Source: Alkalihalobacillus sp. CinArs1
GTDB lineage: Bacteria; Bacillota; Bacilli; Bacillales; Guptibacillaceae
Direction of reading: 5' to 3'
Assembly: GCF_947387515.1 (NCBI RefSeq)
Contig: NZ_CANDOB010000001.1
Coordinates: 372,001 to 436,000, forward strand
Length of the DNA stretch: 64,000 bases
A program made the translations under genes and the position numbers. Each line of letters opens with the position of its first letter. Within the stretch, counting starts at the first letter, position 1. The notes beneath the pieces were generated by a model. It was not told the origin of the DNA. It did no database searches and worked only from the letters and a program-made list of their open reading frames with translations. Of this stretch, positions 19,508-30,457 are shown piece by piece.

Positions 19508-19540
19508 ACAAAAAAAGCCAGATGGCGATCACCATCGGCT
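19508..19540 (-). terminator. Terminator after recD2
   Basis: A hairpin (AGCCGATGG with CCATCTGGCT, one mismatch) lies just downstream of the recD2 stop and is followed by a run of seven or more T on the minus strand. Confidence 0.7.
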
Positions 19541-19544
19541 TCTC

Positions 19545-21818
19545 TTATGTTTCATTCATCTCCATCGGAGGAATAAGCGTCTCTTGTAGTTTTTCAGTCA
19601 GTCGTGTGTTCCTTATTTGATCATCTTCTGTTTGAATCGCGAGCTTGATCGCCTGCTCTTCACCACAAACGATCAAGTAATCTTTGCTTCGCGTTACAGC
19701 AGTATAGATGAGGTTCTTTCTGAGCATACGGTAATACCCTTTAACGACAGGCAATACGACAATCGGAAATTCACTCCCCTGTGACTTATGAATGGAACAA
19801 CAGTAAGCATGTGTGAGTTGATTAAAATCTCCGCGTTCATATACAACTTCTTGTCCATCAAAAGCAACGACGAGTTGATCTTGCTTTTCTGTATTTTCTC
19901 TTGCAAAGAACACCGATACAATTTCACCCATATCGCCGTTATAAACATGCTCTTCTGGATTATTGACAAGTTGAAGCACTTTATCACCAACACGATAAAC
20001 AAGATCTCCATGTGGAAGCTCTCGGCGTTGATCTGACGGCGGATTGAACAACTTCTGAAGCTCTTTGTTCAACCGATCTACCCCGGCTGTGCCACGGTAC
20101 ATCGGCGCTAGAACTTGAATATCTTTAGGAGAATATCCTTTTTTCAGAGCATTCCCACACACTTGTGATACAACCTCGATAATCTGCTGTTGATTACAAG
20201 GGAAGAACCTCCTGTCGGGTGTAGGCGTACTAAACTTCTCTGGTAGAACGCCATCTTTTATAGAATGAGCAAGTTGAATGATAGAAGAACCTTCTGCTTG
20301 ACGATAAATATCCGTAAGCTTACAGACTGGTACCGCTTCAGAATGAATCAAATCCTTCAATACTTGCCCTGGGCCGACGGAAGGAAGCTGATCCTCATCA
20401 CCTACTATAACGACTTGAATGTGTTCAGGCAGCGATTTAAAAAGTTGGTTAGCAAGCCATACGTCGACCATCGATACTTCATCGACTATTAAGAGCCGGC
20501 CTTCAACCGGATTCGTTTCGTCATGTTCGAACCCCGCTTCACCTTTCCAACCTAAAAGTCTATGGATTGTGAAAGCAGGGAGACCTGTCGCTTCACTCAT
20601 TCGTTTCGCCGCCCTTCCGGTTGGAGCGACTAACAATACAGGAAATGGTTTTTCTTTCGAGTAATCTTTAAGCTCCAACGAAAGCCCATTAAGTTCTGCG
20701 TAGATTTCAACAATTCCTTTAATAACAGTCGTTTTCCCTGTACCAGGACCTCCGGTTAGGATCATAAAAGGGGAAGAAATTGCTCTTTGAACAGCCTCTC
20801 TTTGAGAAGGTGCGTACTGTATACCGAGACGCTCTTCAAAATCGCCAAGCGCTCGATAGAATTCGGATTCAGGAAAAGCATCTTCGTACTCCGTTTGAGT
20901 CATTAGTTTATTAATTCCGGAAACCAAACCTTTTTCTGCATAGTAGAGGGAATGGAGATAGATTCTCTCACGATCTAGGATTAGCTTATCCTCCTCATAA
21001 AGTGAAATAAGCTCTCTAGAGACATCCGCTTCGTCTATCTTTTCACCTAAAAGCATATCTACAGACTTGATTAAAGCATCGTATTCAAGGTACACGTGTC
21101 CTTCCTGAAGTGTTTGCTCATTGAGCGTATGAAGGCAAGCTGCTCGAATTCGTTCCGGATGCTTTCCTTCGATTCCAATCGACCGACCTAGTTCATCCGC
21201 TCTTCTAAAACCGATTCCTTCCACATCCTGTATCAGCTGATAGGGGTTTTTCTCAACGATTTCAAGGGTTTCCTGCTTATATTCTTTGAAGATCTTCATA
21301 GAAAGTTTTGCACCAAAACCAAGCTCAGTAAGCCTGATCATAATTTGATCGAGTCCCTGATGCTCCATGAGAGATTCATAGAGGGTTTTTGCTTTCTCCT
21401 CTGACAGCTTCGGAACTTGACTTAGGATGGATGAATCTCTCATTATTTTTGAGATCGCCTGATCGCCAAGCGTATCGACAATAGCCTCAGCCGTTTTTTC
21501 CCCTATCCCGTTGAATAAATCGCTCGATAAATATTGTACGAGCCCCGACCTCGACTCTGGAAGCTTACGTTCAAAAGAATCGATCGCGTACTGCTTGCCA
21601 TAGCGTGGGTGGTCAGTAAAACGACCATAAAAGACATAGGTTTCGTCTTCTAATAGCCTAGGAATCATGCCGTTGACAACGACTTCTCTTTCGTCGTAAT
21701 TTTCGTTCGTAGCATCGATCCGGAGTCTCGCAACTCCATACAAACTATCTTCATTAAAAAAGATCATCTGTATGAGTCTACCTTTTATGAATCCTTTCTC
21801 TTCCTGCACCTGAACCAT
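19545..21818 (-). CDS. recD2: ATP-dependent DNA helicase RecD2
   Basis: This 757-residue protein is a RecD-like superfamily 1 helicase with the long N-terminal region typical of RecD2. Helix-hairpin-helix segments lie at about residues 95-215. Walker A is GGPGTGKTTVIKGI near residue 355, and Walker B is LLIVDEVSMVD near 445. The C-terminal SH3-like and UvrD_C_2 parts include HAYCCSIHKSQGSEFP. RecD2 moves 5' to 3' and takes part in DNA repair and fork progress without RecBC. The ATG follows GGGGAG. Confidence 0.92.
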   Translation of the reverse strand: MVQVQEEKGFIKGRLIQMIFFNEDSLYGVARLRIDATNENYDEREVVVNGMIPRLLEDETYVFYGRFTDHPRYGKQYAIDSFERKLPESRSGLVQYLSSDLFNGIGEKTAEAIVDTLGDQAISKIMRDSSILSQVPKLSEEKAKTLYESLMEHQGLDQIMIRLTELGFGAKLSMKIFKEYKQETLEIVEKNPYQLIQDVEGIGFRRADELGRSIGIEGKHPERIRAACLHTLNEQTLQEGHVYLEYDALIKSVDMLLGEKIDEADVSRELISLYEEDKLILDRERIYLHSLYYAEKGLVSGINKLMTQTEYEDAFPESEFYRALGDFEERLGIQYAPSQREAVQRAISSPFMILTGGPGTGKTTVIKGIVEIYAELNGLSLELKDYSKEKPFPVLLVAPTGRAAKRMSEATGLPAFTIHRLLGWKGEAGFEHDETNPVEGRLLIVDEVSMVDVWLANQLFKSLPEHIQVVIVGDEDQLPSVGPGQVLKDLIHSEAVPVCKLTDIYRQAEGSSIIQLAHSIKDGVLPEKFSTPTPDRRFFPCNQQQIIEVVSQVCGNALKKGYSPKDIQVLAPMYRGTAGVDRLNKELQKLFNPPSDQRRELPHGDLVYRVGDKVLQLVNNPEEHVYNGDMGEIVSVFFARENTEKQDQLVVAFDGQEVVYERGDFNQLTHAYCCSIHKSQGSEFPIVVLPVVKGYYRMLRKNLIYTAVTRSKDYLIVCGEEQAIKLAIQTEDDQIRNTRLTEKLQETLIPPMEMNET

Positions 21819-21844
21819 GTAAACTTCTCCCCAATAACCTGAAT

Positions 21845-22513
21845 TTATTCGTTATTGTTTAGCACTGCTTCCATCTGCTTCTTACCGTTTCCTGCCAAAA
21901 GGTGATCCGGCTGAATTTCTAGAGCACGGTCAAAGCATTTCAAAGCTTCATTCGCATCATCCTGATAGGCATGGCTAACACCTAGGTTGAACCACGCATC
22001 TGCATGTTCTGGTTCTTCCTTCACAACCTTTTCAAACTGAGGTAGCGCCGTTTCAACCGCTCCTTCTTGTGCTAAGCACATTGCATATTGAAATCGAGCT
22101 TCCGTATCAGCTTCATTTAGCTCTGTCGCTCGTTGGAAAAATGGAAGTGCAAGGCGCATGGCATCCTGCATCATAAAGCACTGACCGATCATAAAATGCA
22201 CATCGCTTTGATCGAGACCCTTTTGAATTGCACTTTGGTACATATCTGCAGCATCTTTATATTGTTCGAGTTGGAAAAAAGCATTTCCTGCTCCGTAGTA
22301 AGCTGTCGCTTGGGTATCATCTAGTTCGATCGCTTTTTCAAAGAACTTAACGGATTGTTCAAGCTCACCAGCTTGTGCCAACAGATTTCCTACATTTGTA
22401 TAAGCTACTGGATCATTTGGACTTTCTTCGATCGCTTCATAAAGAAGTGTTACAGCTTTCTCTAGTTCACCATCATTCATTGCTTTGATCGCTTGTTCAT
22501 TTTTATTACTCAT
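21845..22513 (-). CDS. yrrB: TPR-repeat protein YrrB
   Basis: This 222-residue protein consists of about six tetratricopeptide repeats of 34 residues. Typical segments are AYTNVGNLLAQAGELEQSVKFFEKAIEL and AWFNLGVSHAYQDDANEALKCFDRALEI. There is no membrane segment. In B. subtilis YrrB sits in the same place between recD2 and mnmA, and its structure is a TPR superhelix. It likely mediates protein contacts; the partner is unknown, and its place suggests a link with tRNA thiolation or RecD2. Confidence 0.85.
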   Translation of the reverse strand: MSNKNEQAIKAMNDGELEKAVTLLYEAIEESPNDPVAYTNVGNLLAQAGELEQSVKFFEKAIELDDTQATAYYGAGNAFFQLEQYKDAADMYQSAIQKGLDQSDVHFMIGQCFMMQDAMRLALPFFQRATELNEADTEARFQYAMCLAQEGAVETALPQFEKVVKEEPEHADAWFNLGVSHAYQDDANEALKCFDRALEIQPDHLLAGNGKKQMEAVLNNNE

Positions 22514-22585
22514 GACAAAAACTCCTTATCGTTAACCTTAATTTCTAGTGTAGCATATCTATGCGCATCTATCGCACCTATAAAA

Positions 22586-22615
22586 CAGCCTCATTTCACA
22601 ATGGAAATGAGGCTG
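22586..22615 (-). terminator. Terminator after mnmA
   Basis: A twelve-base-pair hairpin (CAGCCTCATTTC with GAAATGAGGCTG) follows the mnmA stop and ends in TTTTAT on the minus strand. Confidence 0.8.
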
Positions 22616-22618
22616 TGA

Positions 22619-23749
<1,131 letters not shown>

Positions 23750-23780
23750 TTACTAACACAAACGTTGTGTCGAAACTATT

Positions 23781-24923
23781 TTATAACTTCTTTAATCGAT
23801 TGACAATCTTTACGACTTCTTCCGCCGCTCTTACTGCATCTTCAACCGTATTACCATACCCAAAGCTAAAGCGAATTGCCGTTTGAGCACGTTCTTCATC
23901 ATGAAACATCGCTTTTAAAACATGAGATGGTTCATGGGAGCCTGCTGTACATGCAGAACCACTTGAGACTGCGATTCCAGCTAAATCAAGATTCATCAAC
24001 ATCGGCTCCACACTAGCACCCTTAAAGCTGATATTTACAACATGAGGAAGTTTATGCACTTGATCACCATTGAGCTCGTATTCGATCGAGTTTTCTTCAA
24101 AAATAGCAATCATCGTTTCTTTCATCTTATGGTAAAGAGCGATTCTTTCTTCACGATCGGAACGTATTAAATCAGCTGCTTTTTGCAAACCTACGATTCC
24201 TGGAACATTCTCTGTTCCTGCCCGCCTTTTGCGCTCTTGTTCTCCTCCATGTGAGTACGGAGCGATGGAAATACCTTCTTTAATGTAAAGAAATCCGACA
24301 CCTTTAGGCCCGTTAATTTTGTGAGAAGAAACCGAAAGCATATCGATTCCAATCTCTTTGACGTCGAGGTCGATCAGACCATAAGCTTGTACAGCGTCTG
24401 TATGGAATGGGATGCTGTGGTCTTTTGATACTTGTACGATCTCCTTTATTGGTTGGATCGTACCCGTTTCATTATTTCCATACATAATCGTGATTAAAAT
24501 CGTTTCATCTCGAATAGCATTTTTTAACTCTTCGATCGAGATACGTCCATCTTCACCGACTGATAAGTATGTGACGTCGAACCCTTCTTTTTCAAGAGAC
24601 TCACATGCGTGAAGTGCAGCATGATGTTCGATAGCTGATGTAATAATATGATTTCCTTTGTTGGCATTCGCTTTTGCAGTACCGATGATCGCTAAGTTAT
24701 CTGCCTCGGTCCCACCACTTGTAAACACAATTTCATTCGGATGTGCATTGATACTTTTTGCAATACTACTTCTTGCTTCATCAAGAGCATGTCTCGTCTT
24801 CCGCCCAAACTGATGAATACTAGAAGGATTCCCGAATTCGTTGTGAAGAGAAGCCGTCATGACTTCAATCACATCAGGGTGAACCGGCGATGTTGCAGCG
24901 TGATCCATATAAATTGCTTTCAT
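23781..24923 (-). CDS. iscS: Cysteine desulfurase (YrvO type)
   Basis: The protein has 380 residues from the ATG preceded by GAGGTGAAGG; an upstream extension of the frame overlaps cymR and is rejected. It is a PLP-dependent class V aminotransferase-fold enzyme. The PLP lysine is Lys202 in SVSSHKINGPKG, and the sulfur-carrying cysteine is in GSACTAGSHEPS. It takes sulfur from cysteine. The gene order cymR-iscS-mnmA points to the YrvO form that serves MnmA, rather than SufS or NifS. Confidence 0.93.
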   Translation of the reverse strand: MKAIYMDHAATSPVHPDVIEVMTASLHNEFGNPSSIHQFGRKTRHALDEARSSIAKSINAHPNEIVFTSGGTEADNLAIIGTAKANANKGNHIITSAIEHHAALHACESLEKEGFDVTYLSVGEDGRISIEELKNAIRDETILITIMYGNNETGTIQPIKEIVQVSKDHSIPFHTDAVQAYGLIDLDVKEIGIDMLSVSSHKINGPKGVGFLYIKEGISIAPYSHGGEQERKRRAGTENVPGIVGLQKAADLIRSDREERIALYHKMKETMIAIFEENSIEYELNGDQVHKLPHVVNISFKGASVEPMLMNLDLAGIAVSSGSACTAGSHEPSHVLKAMFHDEERAQTAIRFSFGYGNTVEDAVRAAEEVVKIVNRLKKL

Positions 24924-24966
24924 GTAACCTTCACCTCTATAAACGGTAGTTAACCCGTATTCTTCA

Positions 24967-25386
24967 TTAGATGTAGAACATGTAACTGTCCTGCTCTCCC
25001 TCACCTTCATATGTCGCAAGATCTTGGAGTGTTGTGGAGTCTAATACATCTTTAACGGCATCTCGAATCTTAAGCCAAAGATCTCTTTTCGCTGGTTCTT
25101 CATCATCCATGACTTCTACAGGACTGATTGGACCTTCAAGAACGCGAATGATATCTCCAGCTGTAATCGTTGAAGCATCTTTCGATAAAATATAGCCTCC
25201 GTATGCACCGCGCACACTTTTCACAAGTCCTGCGTTACGTAACGGTGCAATAAGCTGCTCAAGATAATGTTCTGAAAGATTGTTGCTTCTAGCGATTGAT
25301 TTCAATGAAGTTGGCCCTTCACCGTGCTTTTTTGCCAACTCCATCATAATAGTCAACCCGTACCTTCCCTTTGTTGAAATCTTCAT
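24967..25386 (-). CDS. cymR: Rrf2-family regulator CymR
   Basis: This 139-residue protein has the N-terminal winged helix of the Rrf2 family (MKISTKGRYGLTIMMELAKK, then HYLEQLIAPLRNAGLVKSVRGAYGGYILS). It lacks the three-cysteine cluster of iron-sulfur Rrf2 proteins, as in CymR. CymR is the master repressor of cysteine metabolism and acts with CysK. The conserved position before iscS-mnmA supports the name. GAGGGATTAGAA precedes the ATG. Its first 68 bp lie inside the end of the upstream membrane-protein gene. Confidence 0.92.
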   Translation of the reverse strand: MKISTKGRYGLTIMMELAKKHGEGPTSLKSIARSNNLSEHYLEQLIAPLRNAGLVKSVRGAYGGYILSKDASTITAGDIIRVLEGPISPVEVMDDEEPAKRDLWLKIRDAVKDVLDSTTLQDLATYEGEGEQDSYMFYI

Positions 25387-26026
25387 TTCTAATCCCTCTT
25401 TCCGTCAATCGAGCTACTAGGTACTTGCATTGTGGTAGTGAATAACCCACGATTGGACCAATCGAGATACAAAAGAGAAGTGTCCCTATCGAAACTGGTC
25501 CTTTCATTAACCATCCGAGCGCAAGTACGATAATTTCCATTGATAGTCTAATATGTTGTACCTTCCAGCCAGTCCTTTTTGTTAATACGAGCATTAAACT
25601 GTCTCTTGGACCCGCACCTTTGTCTGCTGCTATATAGAGACCGATGCCATATCCCATCACTACGATTCCAAATGCTAACATAATGAGCTGACCTAGAAGA
25701 TGGTCTGGTGTTTTTAATATAGGAAGCCATAAGTAAAAATCAAGAAAGATTCCGACTAAGAGCATATTAAGAAATGCGCCTGCTTTTGGCCACTCTTTTT
25801 CCATAAAAGCAGTTGTTGCTATGATTAAGAATCCTACGATGATCGACCATGTTCCGATAGAAAGACCGACCTGGTGGTACAATCCAATGTGAAATACATC
25901 CCATGGAGCACTCCCAGCTTCCGCTTTAATCATGAGTGCGATACCAAAAGTCATAACGAGCAAGCCGGCTACGAAAACGCTCCAACTCATCCAGAATTCA
26001 GCCAACACTTGTTTATACGTCTTCAT
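25319..26026 (-). CDS. YczE/YyaS/YitT family membrane protein
   Basis: The 235-residue protein starts at the ATG preceded by AAGAGGGATAAA, ten codons inside the frame. It has about five membrane segments. The family-like motifs MIKAEAGSAPWDVFHIGL (about residues 34-51) and ADKGAGPRDSLMLVL (about 134-148) match YczE-type proteins. A soluble tail of about 40 residues follows the last helix, and the final 23 codons overlap cymR. Function of the family is unknown. It probably shares a transcript with cymR-iscS-mnmA. Confidence 0.75.
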   Translation of the reverse strand: MKTYKQVLAEFWMSWSVFVAGLLVMTFGIALMIKAEAGSAPWDVFHIGLYHQVGLSIGTWSIIVGFLIIATTAFMEKEWPKAGAFLNMLLVGIFLDFYLWLPILKTPDHLLGQLIMLAFGIVVMGYGIGLYIAADKGAGPRDSLMLVLTKRTGWKVQHIRLSMEIIVLALGWLMKGPVSIGTLLFCISIGPIVGYSLPQCKYLVARLTERGIRNEDFNKGKVRVDYYDGVGKKAR

Positions 26027-26168
26027 TTTATCCCTCTTAACCTGCTTTTTAGTCATTAATGGCCGATTCTGTTAGTAAACCTTCGCTATTATAGCACGAA
26101 AGGGTTTTTCTTGCATTTCCAAAAACCATGTAGTATGTTTCAACTATCTATGAAAGGGCGGATGTACG

Positions 26169-27512
26169 ATGGATTTATTCGATTATTCTTCTAAACAGAA
26201 AAACACGCTATCAGGTCCTCTAGCTAGCAGAATGCGCCCACGGACGATTGAGGAATTTATTGGTCAAGATCATATAATCGGTGAAGGAAAACTCTTGAGA
26301 AGAGCCATTCAAGCTGATCAGCTAACCCCGATGATTTTCTTTGGTCCTCCTGGAACTGGGAAAACGACTCTTGCTCGCATTATCGCGAACACGACTGCTG
26401 CACACTTCGAGCAATTGAACGCCGTTACTTCTGGGGTTTCCGATATTAGAAGACTATCAACCGAGGCGAAAGAGCGCGTTAAGCTCGATGACAAACGAAC
26501 GGTCCTGTTCATCGATGAAATTCACAGATTCAATAAATCACAACAAGACGCACTCCTTCCATATGTTGAGGATGGAACTGTCGTTCTAATTGGCGCGACG
26601 ACTGAGAGTCCGATGTTTGAAATCAATCCAGCTTTGCTGTCTAGATCAAGACTTTTCCGTTTTGAACACCTAACGGATGAAACGATAAAACGTGTTCTTC
26701 TTCAGGCGATCAACGATGACGTCAGAGGATATGGCAAGTATTCGCTTCATATAGAAGATGAAGCACTCGAACATATCGTGGATGTAGCGAACGGGGATGC
26801 AAGAACTGCATTAAATGCATTAGAACTCGCCGTATTGACAACTTCGCCTAACGAAGATGGAAAACTTGTTATCACGCTTGCAATCGCGGAAGAATCGATT
26901 CAACAAAGAGTTCTTCAATATGACAAAGATAGTGATAACCACTACGACACGATTTCGGCATTTATTAAAAGTATACGAGGTTCAGATCCAGATGCTACTC
27001 TATACTGGCTAGCAAAAATGATTTATGCCGGTGAAGATCCCCGCTTCATTGCTCGCAGGCTCTATGTTCATGCAGCAGAAGATATCGGATTAGCAGATCC
27101 TAACGCACTTCTCGTTGCACATGCAGCCAGCTATTCCGTTGAGTTCTTAGGGATGCCAGAAGCCAGAATTCCGTTAGCTGAAGCTGCCCTTTACCTAGCA
27201 ACCGCTCCAAAAAGCAATGCGGTCATCAAAGGTATCGACTCTGCTTTAGAAGCTGTAAAGAAAGAAAAGACAGGGACAGTTCCTGTGCATTTAAGAGATT
27301 CCCATTATAAAGGCGCGAAAGAACTCGGCCATGGAATCGACTACAAATATCCTCATGATTTCCCTGGCGGATATGTTCCACAACAGTATCTTCCGGATCA
27401 CATGAGAAGAAAAACGTTCTATAAACCTACCGAGCGCGGCCACGAAAGAACCGTCCAGAAAAGGTTAGACTATTTTAATGAACGTATCAAATCAGAGAGT
27501 AAGAAACCGTAA
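26169..27512 (+). CDS. rarA: Replication-associated recombination ATPase RarA
   Basis: This 447-residue AAA+ protein belongs to the RarA/MgsA/WRNIP1 family. Walker A is FGPPGTGKTTL at about residues 58-68. Walker B is [18 protein letters not shown], with the sensor GATTESPMFE after it. The C-terminal half is the MgsA tetramerisation domain, ending PQQYLPDHMRRKTFY. It acts at stalled replication forks. It is divergent from the YczE-cymR unit and followed by a terminator hairpin. B. subtilis YrvN is in the same place. Confidence 0.94.
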   Translation: MDLFDYSSKQKNTLSGPLASRMRPRTIEEFIGQDHIIGEGKLLRRAIQADQLTPMIFFGPPGTGKTTLARIIANTTAAHFEQLNAVTSGVSDIRRLSTEAKERVKLDDKRTVLFIDEIHRFNKSQQDALLPYVEDGTVVLIGATTESPMFEINPALLSRSRLFRFEHLTDETIKRVLLQAINDDVRGYGKYSLHIEDEALEHIVDVANGDARTALNALELAVLTTSPNEDGKLVITLAIAEESIQQRVLQYDKDSDNHYDTISAFIKSIRGSDPDATLYWLAKMIYAGEDPRFIARRLYVHAAEDIGLADPNALLVAHAASYSVEFLGMPEARIPLAEAALYLATAPKSNAVIKGIDSALEAVKKEKTGTVPVHLRDSHYKGAKELGHGIDYKYPHDFPGGYVPQQYLPDHMRRKTFYKPTERGHERTVQKRLDYFNERIKSESKKP

Positions 27513-27540
27513 CAGCAGTGCACCGCACTGCTGTTTTCTT
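27512..27540 (+). terminator. Terminator after rarA
   Basis: An eight-base-pair hairpin (CAGCAGTG with CACTGCTG) overlaps the end of rarA by one base and is followed by TTTTCTTTCT. Confidence 0.7.
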
Positions 27541-27665
27541 TCTACCTTTTATCAATCTACCTTAAATTTACAAGTCTTCTGTATAAATTCTTTCATACTG
27601 GCAAAGCTATGATTACTTTCAAAAAATGCTATGAAGTTTACAGAATATAAAGGGGTTGAGCCAAT

Positions 27666-28346
27666 ATGAAAGTTAGACAAGATGCCTGGTCACATGAAGA
27701 CGATTTAATGCTAGCTGAAACAGTACTACGTCATGTTCGGGAAGGAAGCACACAGTTAAACGCATTCGAAGAAGTAGGAGATCGCCTAAGTCGTACCTCA
27801 GCAGCAGTCGGCTTTAGATGGAACGCGATCGTTCGTCAACGCTATGAGCAAGCATTAAAGCTTGCGAAAAAGCAAAGGAAAGAAATGAAGCGCGCTGAGC
27901 GTAGACAGCCAGCTGAATACAAAGCCGACTATACTGTAAGAGAGAAAACAACTCAGGTTCCACAATACAGTGAAGTCATCCAACCTACTAAGGTTCAAAA
28001 CGAAAGACCTAGTGCAACAGAAAAACCTACTGAGCTTACGATGCGTGACATTATTACTTACCTTACAAATATGGAGCATTCTCAGTATTCGACTAGCAGA
28101 CTTCAATCTGAAATGCAAAAACTAGAATTAGAAAATAAGGATCTCGTAGAAGAAAACGCTCTTCTTCACCAAAAGGTAAAAAGGCTAGAGAATGAGCAGC
28201 AGGTAATGAAGGAAGATTATCAGTCTCTGATTCAAATTATGGATCGAGCAAGAAGAATGGTAGTTCTCAATGAATCCGAAGAGCTTGCAGCAGGTCCTGC
28301 ATTCAAGATGGATAAAAACGGAAACCTTGAAAAACTTGCTAGATAA
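27666..28346 (+). CDS. RsfA family transcriptional regulator
   Basis: This 226-residue protein starts at ATG after AAAGGGGTTGAGCCAAT. The N-terminal Myb/SANT-like DNA-binding domain (about residues 1-65) contains RQDAWSHEDDLMLAETVLRHV and SAAVGFRWNAIVRQRYEQAL. A charged linker follows, and a leucine-rich coiled coil lies at about 140-190. This is the layout of RsfA, a prespore-specific regulator of sigma-F genes, and of its paralogues in Bacillus. Bacilli usually have several, so orthology to RsfA itself is not certain. It lies next to 6S RNA. Confidence 0.8.
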   Translation: MKVRQDAWSHEDDLMLAETVLRHVREGSTQLNAFEEVGDRLSRTSAAVGFRWNAIVRQRYEQALKLAKKQRKEMKRAERRQPAEYKADYTVREKTTQVPQYSEVIQPTKVQNERPSATEKPTELTMRDIITYLTNMEHSQYSTSRLQSEMQKLELENKDLVEENALLHQKVKRLENEQQVMKEDYQSLIQIMDRARRMVVLNESEELAAGPAFKMDKNGNLEKLAR

Positions 28347-28353
28347 ATGAATT

Positions 28354-28394
28354 AAAAAAGCAGCAGTTCATGATGAACTGCTGCTTTGTTTTTT
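28354..28394. terminator. Bidirectional terminator between rsfA-like gene and 6S RNA
   Basis: A fourteen-base-pair hairpin (AAAGCAGCAGTTCA with TGAACTGCTGCTTT) is flanked by A-rich sequence on the left and TTTTTT on the right. It can end both the rightward rsfA-like transcript and the leftward 6S RNA precursor. Confidence 0.8.
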
Positions 28395-28400
28395 GGCATA

Positions 28401-28602
28401 AAAAATGAAGAGCCCCAACTGTGCCGTCCTTTCCATAAATTTTGAACCTGCATTGGCAGGTGGGTGCCTTATTCTATTCTTTGTAAGTCCTCAGCTTACG
28501 AGGCATTTACTCGGAATAGAAAGAATCAGGCTCCCGTTGTAAAAGTGTTGGCTCAAATTATTATGGAAGTAAACGTACACTTCAGGACTCTTCGTTAACT
28601 TG
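28401..28602 (-). ncRNA. bsrA: 6S RNA (BsrA/SsrS type)
   Basis: The region forms a 6S RNA-like structure on the minus strand. The 5' end (GAAGAGTCCTG) pairs with the 3' end (GGGGCTCTTC). Between them lie long complementary arms such as TGATTCTTTCTATTC with GAATAGAATAAGG around a large apical part. The sequence strongly resembles my memory of Bacillus 6S-1 RNA, and the location just downstream of aspS is the same as in B. subtilis. 6S RNA binds the sigma-A RNA polymerase holoenzyme in stationary phase. End positions are estimates. Confidence 0.88.
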
Positions 28603-28609
28603 TAATTGA

Positions 28610-28638
28610 ATTATAGCAAACCTTATAACTGATTTCAA
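28610..28638 (-). promoter_or_regulatory. Promoter of 6S RNA
   Basis: TTGAAA (28633-28638) and TATAAT (28610-28615) on the minus strand are spaced by exactly 17 bp, a near-consensus sigma-A promoter that would start transcription near 28602. Confidence 0.85.
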
Positions 28639-28669
28639 TAAAGGACTACTAGGTAATTATTAGTGTTTC

Positions 28670-30457
28670 TTAATCCTTTTCAACCGTTACTGGTTTTTTC
28701 TTAAGTTCAAGGTTCAGTTCGTTTAGCTGTTCTTCACTAACTGGTGATGGCGCTTCAGTTAAGAGACAGCTCGCACTTGCCGTTTTAGGAAATGCAATGG
28801 TATCTCTAAGGTTGTTTCTTCCAGCTAGAAGCATCACGAGACGATCTAATCCAAATGCAATTCCACCGTGTGGAGGTGTACCGTATTCAAACGCTTCAAG
28901 TAAGAAACCAAATTCTTTCTTAGCTTCTTCTTTCGTAAAGCCAAGAGCACGGAACATCTTCTCTTGAATATCTCTTTGGTAAATACGCTGAGATCCACCA
29001 CCAAGTTCATAACCATTCAATACAAGGTCATAAGCATCAGCACGAACGTTACCAGGCTCCTCTTCTAGAAGGTGCAGATCCTCTTGAAGTGGCATTGTGA
29101 ACGGGTGATGCTCTGCAAAGTAACGATCTAATTCTTCGTCATAACTCATTAGAGGGAAATCCATGACCCAAAGGAAGTTGAATTTAGATTCATCGATCAA
29201 TCCAAGCTCTCTTCCTAACTTTAATCGTAATGAACCAAGGGAGTCTGCAACGACAGTTTTACTGTCAGCTACAAATAGTAAGAGGTCTCCCTCTTCAGCT
29301 TCAAAAGCTTCAATCAGTTTACTAGACATATCTTCATCAAAGAATTTTGAAATAGGTCCTTTCAAACCTTCTTCTTCAACCTTCAACCATGCAAGTCCTT
29401 TGGCTTTGTATGTTTTTACATATTCAGTCAATGCATCGATGTCTTTACGTGAATAATTACTTGCAGCACCCTTAGCATTGATTCCTTTCACTGCACCACC
29501 GGAAGCTACAGCTCCAGAGAACACCTTAAATGACGAGTCTTTGACAAGTTCTGAAACATCCACGAATTCCATTCCAAAGCGCGTGTCCGGTTTATCTGAA
29601 CCGTATCGGCGCATTGCTTCAGCATGAGTCATTCGAGGGAACGGAGTAGGAAGCTCTACACCCTTCGTTTCTTTAAGCACAAGAGCCATCATCTCTTCCA
29701 TCATAGAAATCAAATCTTCTTTTGGTAGGAACGACGTCTCAATATCCACCTGTGTGAATTCCGGTTGACGGTCAGCACGAAGGTCTTCATCACGGAAGCA
29801 ACGAACGATTTGATAATAACGTTCAAAACCTGAAACCATCAAAAGCTGTTTGAACAACTGTGGTGACTGTGGAAGGGCGTAGAATTCCCCGTCATGAACA
29901 CGGCTCGGTACAAGATAATCACGTGCACCCTCAGGTGTGCTCTTCGTAAGCATCGGTGTCTCTATTTCTAAGAACTCATTGTGATCGAGAAAATCTCTGA
30001 TTGCTTTTGTTGTACGATGACGAAGCTTAAACGTTTCTTGCATTACTGGACGTCTGAGATCAAGATAACGATACTTTAATCGAATATCTTCTCCAACTTC
30101 AACATCATCTGAAACAGCGATCGGTGGGTTCTTTGCAGCATTTAATATTTCTAGCTTTTCAGCATGAACCTCAACTGCACCAGTCGGAATATTCGGGTTT
30201 ACTGTTTCTTTTGCACGCTCTACGACTGTACCTGTAATGGCAAGAACATATTCACTTCTCACCTTTTCAGCTAACTCAAGTGCTTCTTTCGAAACTTCAG
30301 GATTAAAAACAACCTGGACGATTCCGGAACGATCTCTGAAATCGATGAAGATTAACCCACCGAGGTCACGACGTTTTTGCACCCATCCTTTTATCTCAAC
30401 TTTCTCGCCTACATGGCTCTCACGGACTTTGCCGCAATCATGGCTTCTTCCAATCAT
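28670..30457 (-). CDS. aspS: Aspartyl-tRNA synthetase
   Basis: This 595-residue protein is a bacterial-type class IIb synthetase. It has an N-terminal OB-fold anticodon-binding domain (about residues 1-110), a catalytic domain with [20 protein letters not shown], the inserted GAD domain (about 290-410) and motif 3 ([12 protein letters not shown]). It charges tRNA-Asp. The ATG overlaps the hisS stop (ATGA), and GGAGGAAACGGGAGA lies upstream, so the two are translationally coupled and share the hisS T-box leader. Confidence 0.97.
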   Translation of the reverse strand: MIGRSHDCGKVRESHVGEKVEIKGWVQKRRDLGGLIFIDFRDRSGIVQVVFNPEVSKEALELAEKVRSEYVLAITGTVVERAKETVNPNIPTGAVEVHAEKLEILNAAKNPPIAVSDDVEVGEDIRLKYRYLDLRRPVMQETFKLRHRTTKAIRDFLDHNEFLEIETPMLTKSTPEGARDYLVPSRVHDGEFYALPQSPQLFKQLLMVSGFERYYQIVRCFRDEDLRADRQPEFTQVDIETSFLPKEDLISMMEEMMALVLKETKGVELPTPFPRMTHAEAMRRYGSDKPDTRFGMEFVDVSELVKDSSFKVFSGAVASGGAVKGINAKGAASNYSRKDIDALTEYVKTYKAKGLAWLKVEEEGLKGPISKFFDEDMSSKLIEAFEAEEGDLLLFVADSKTVVADSLGSLRLKLGRELGLIDESKFNFLWVMDFPLMSYDEELDRYFAEHHPFTMPLQEDLHLLEEEPGNVRADAYDLVLNGYELGGGSQRIYQRDIQEKMFRALGFTKEEAKKEFGFLLEAFEYGTPPHGGIAFGLDRLVMLLAGRNNLRDTIAFPKTASASCLLTEAPSPVSEEQLNELNLELKKKPVTVEKD

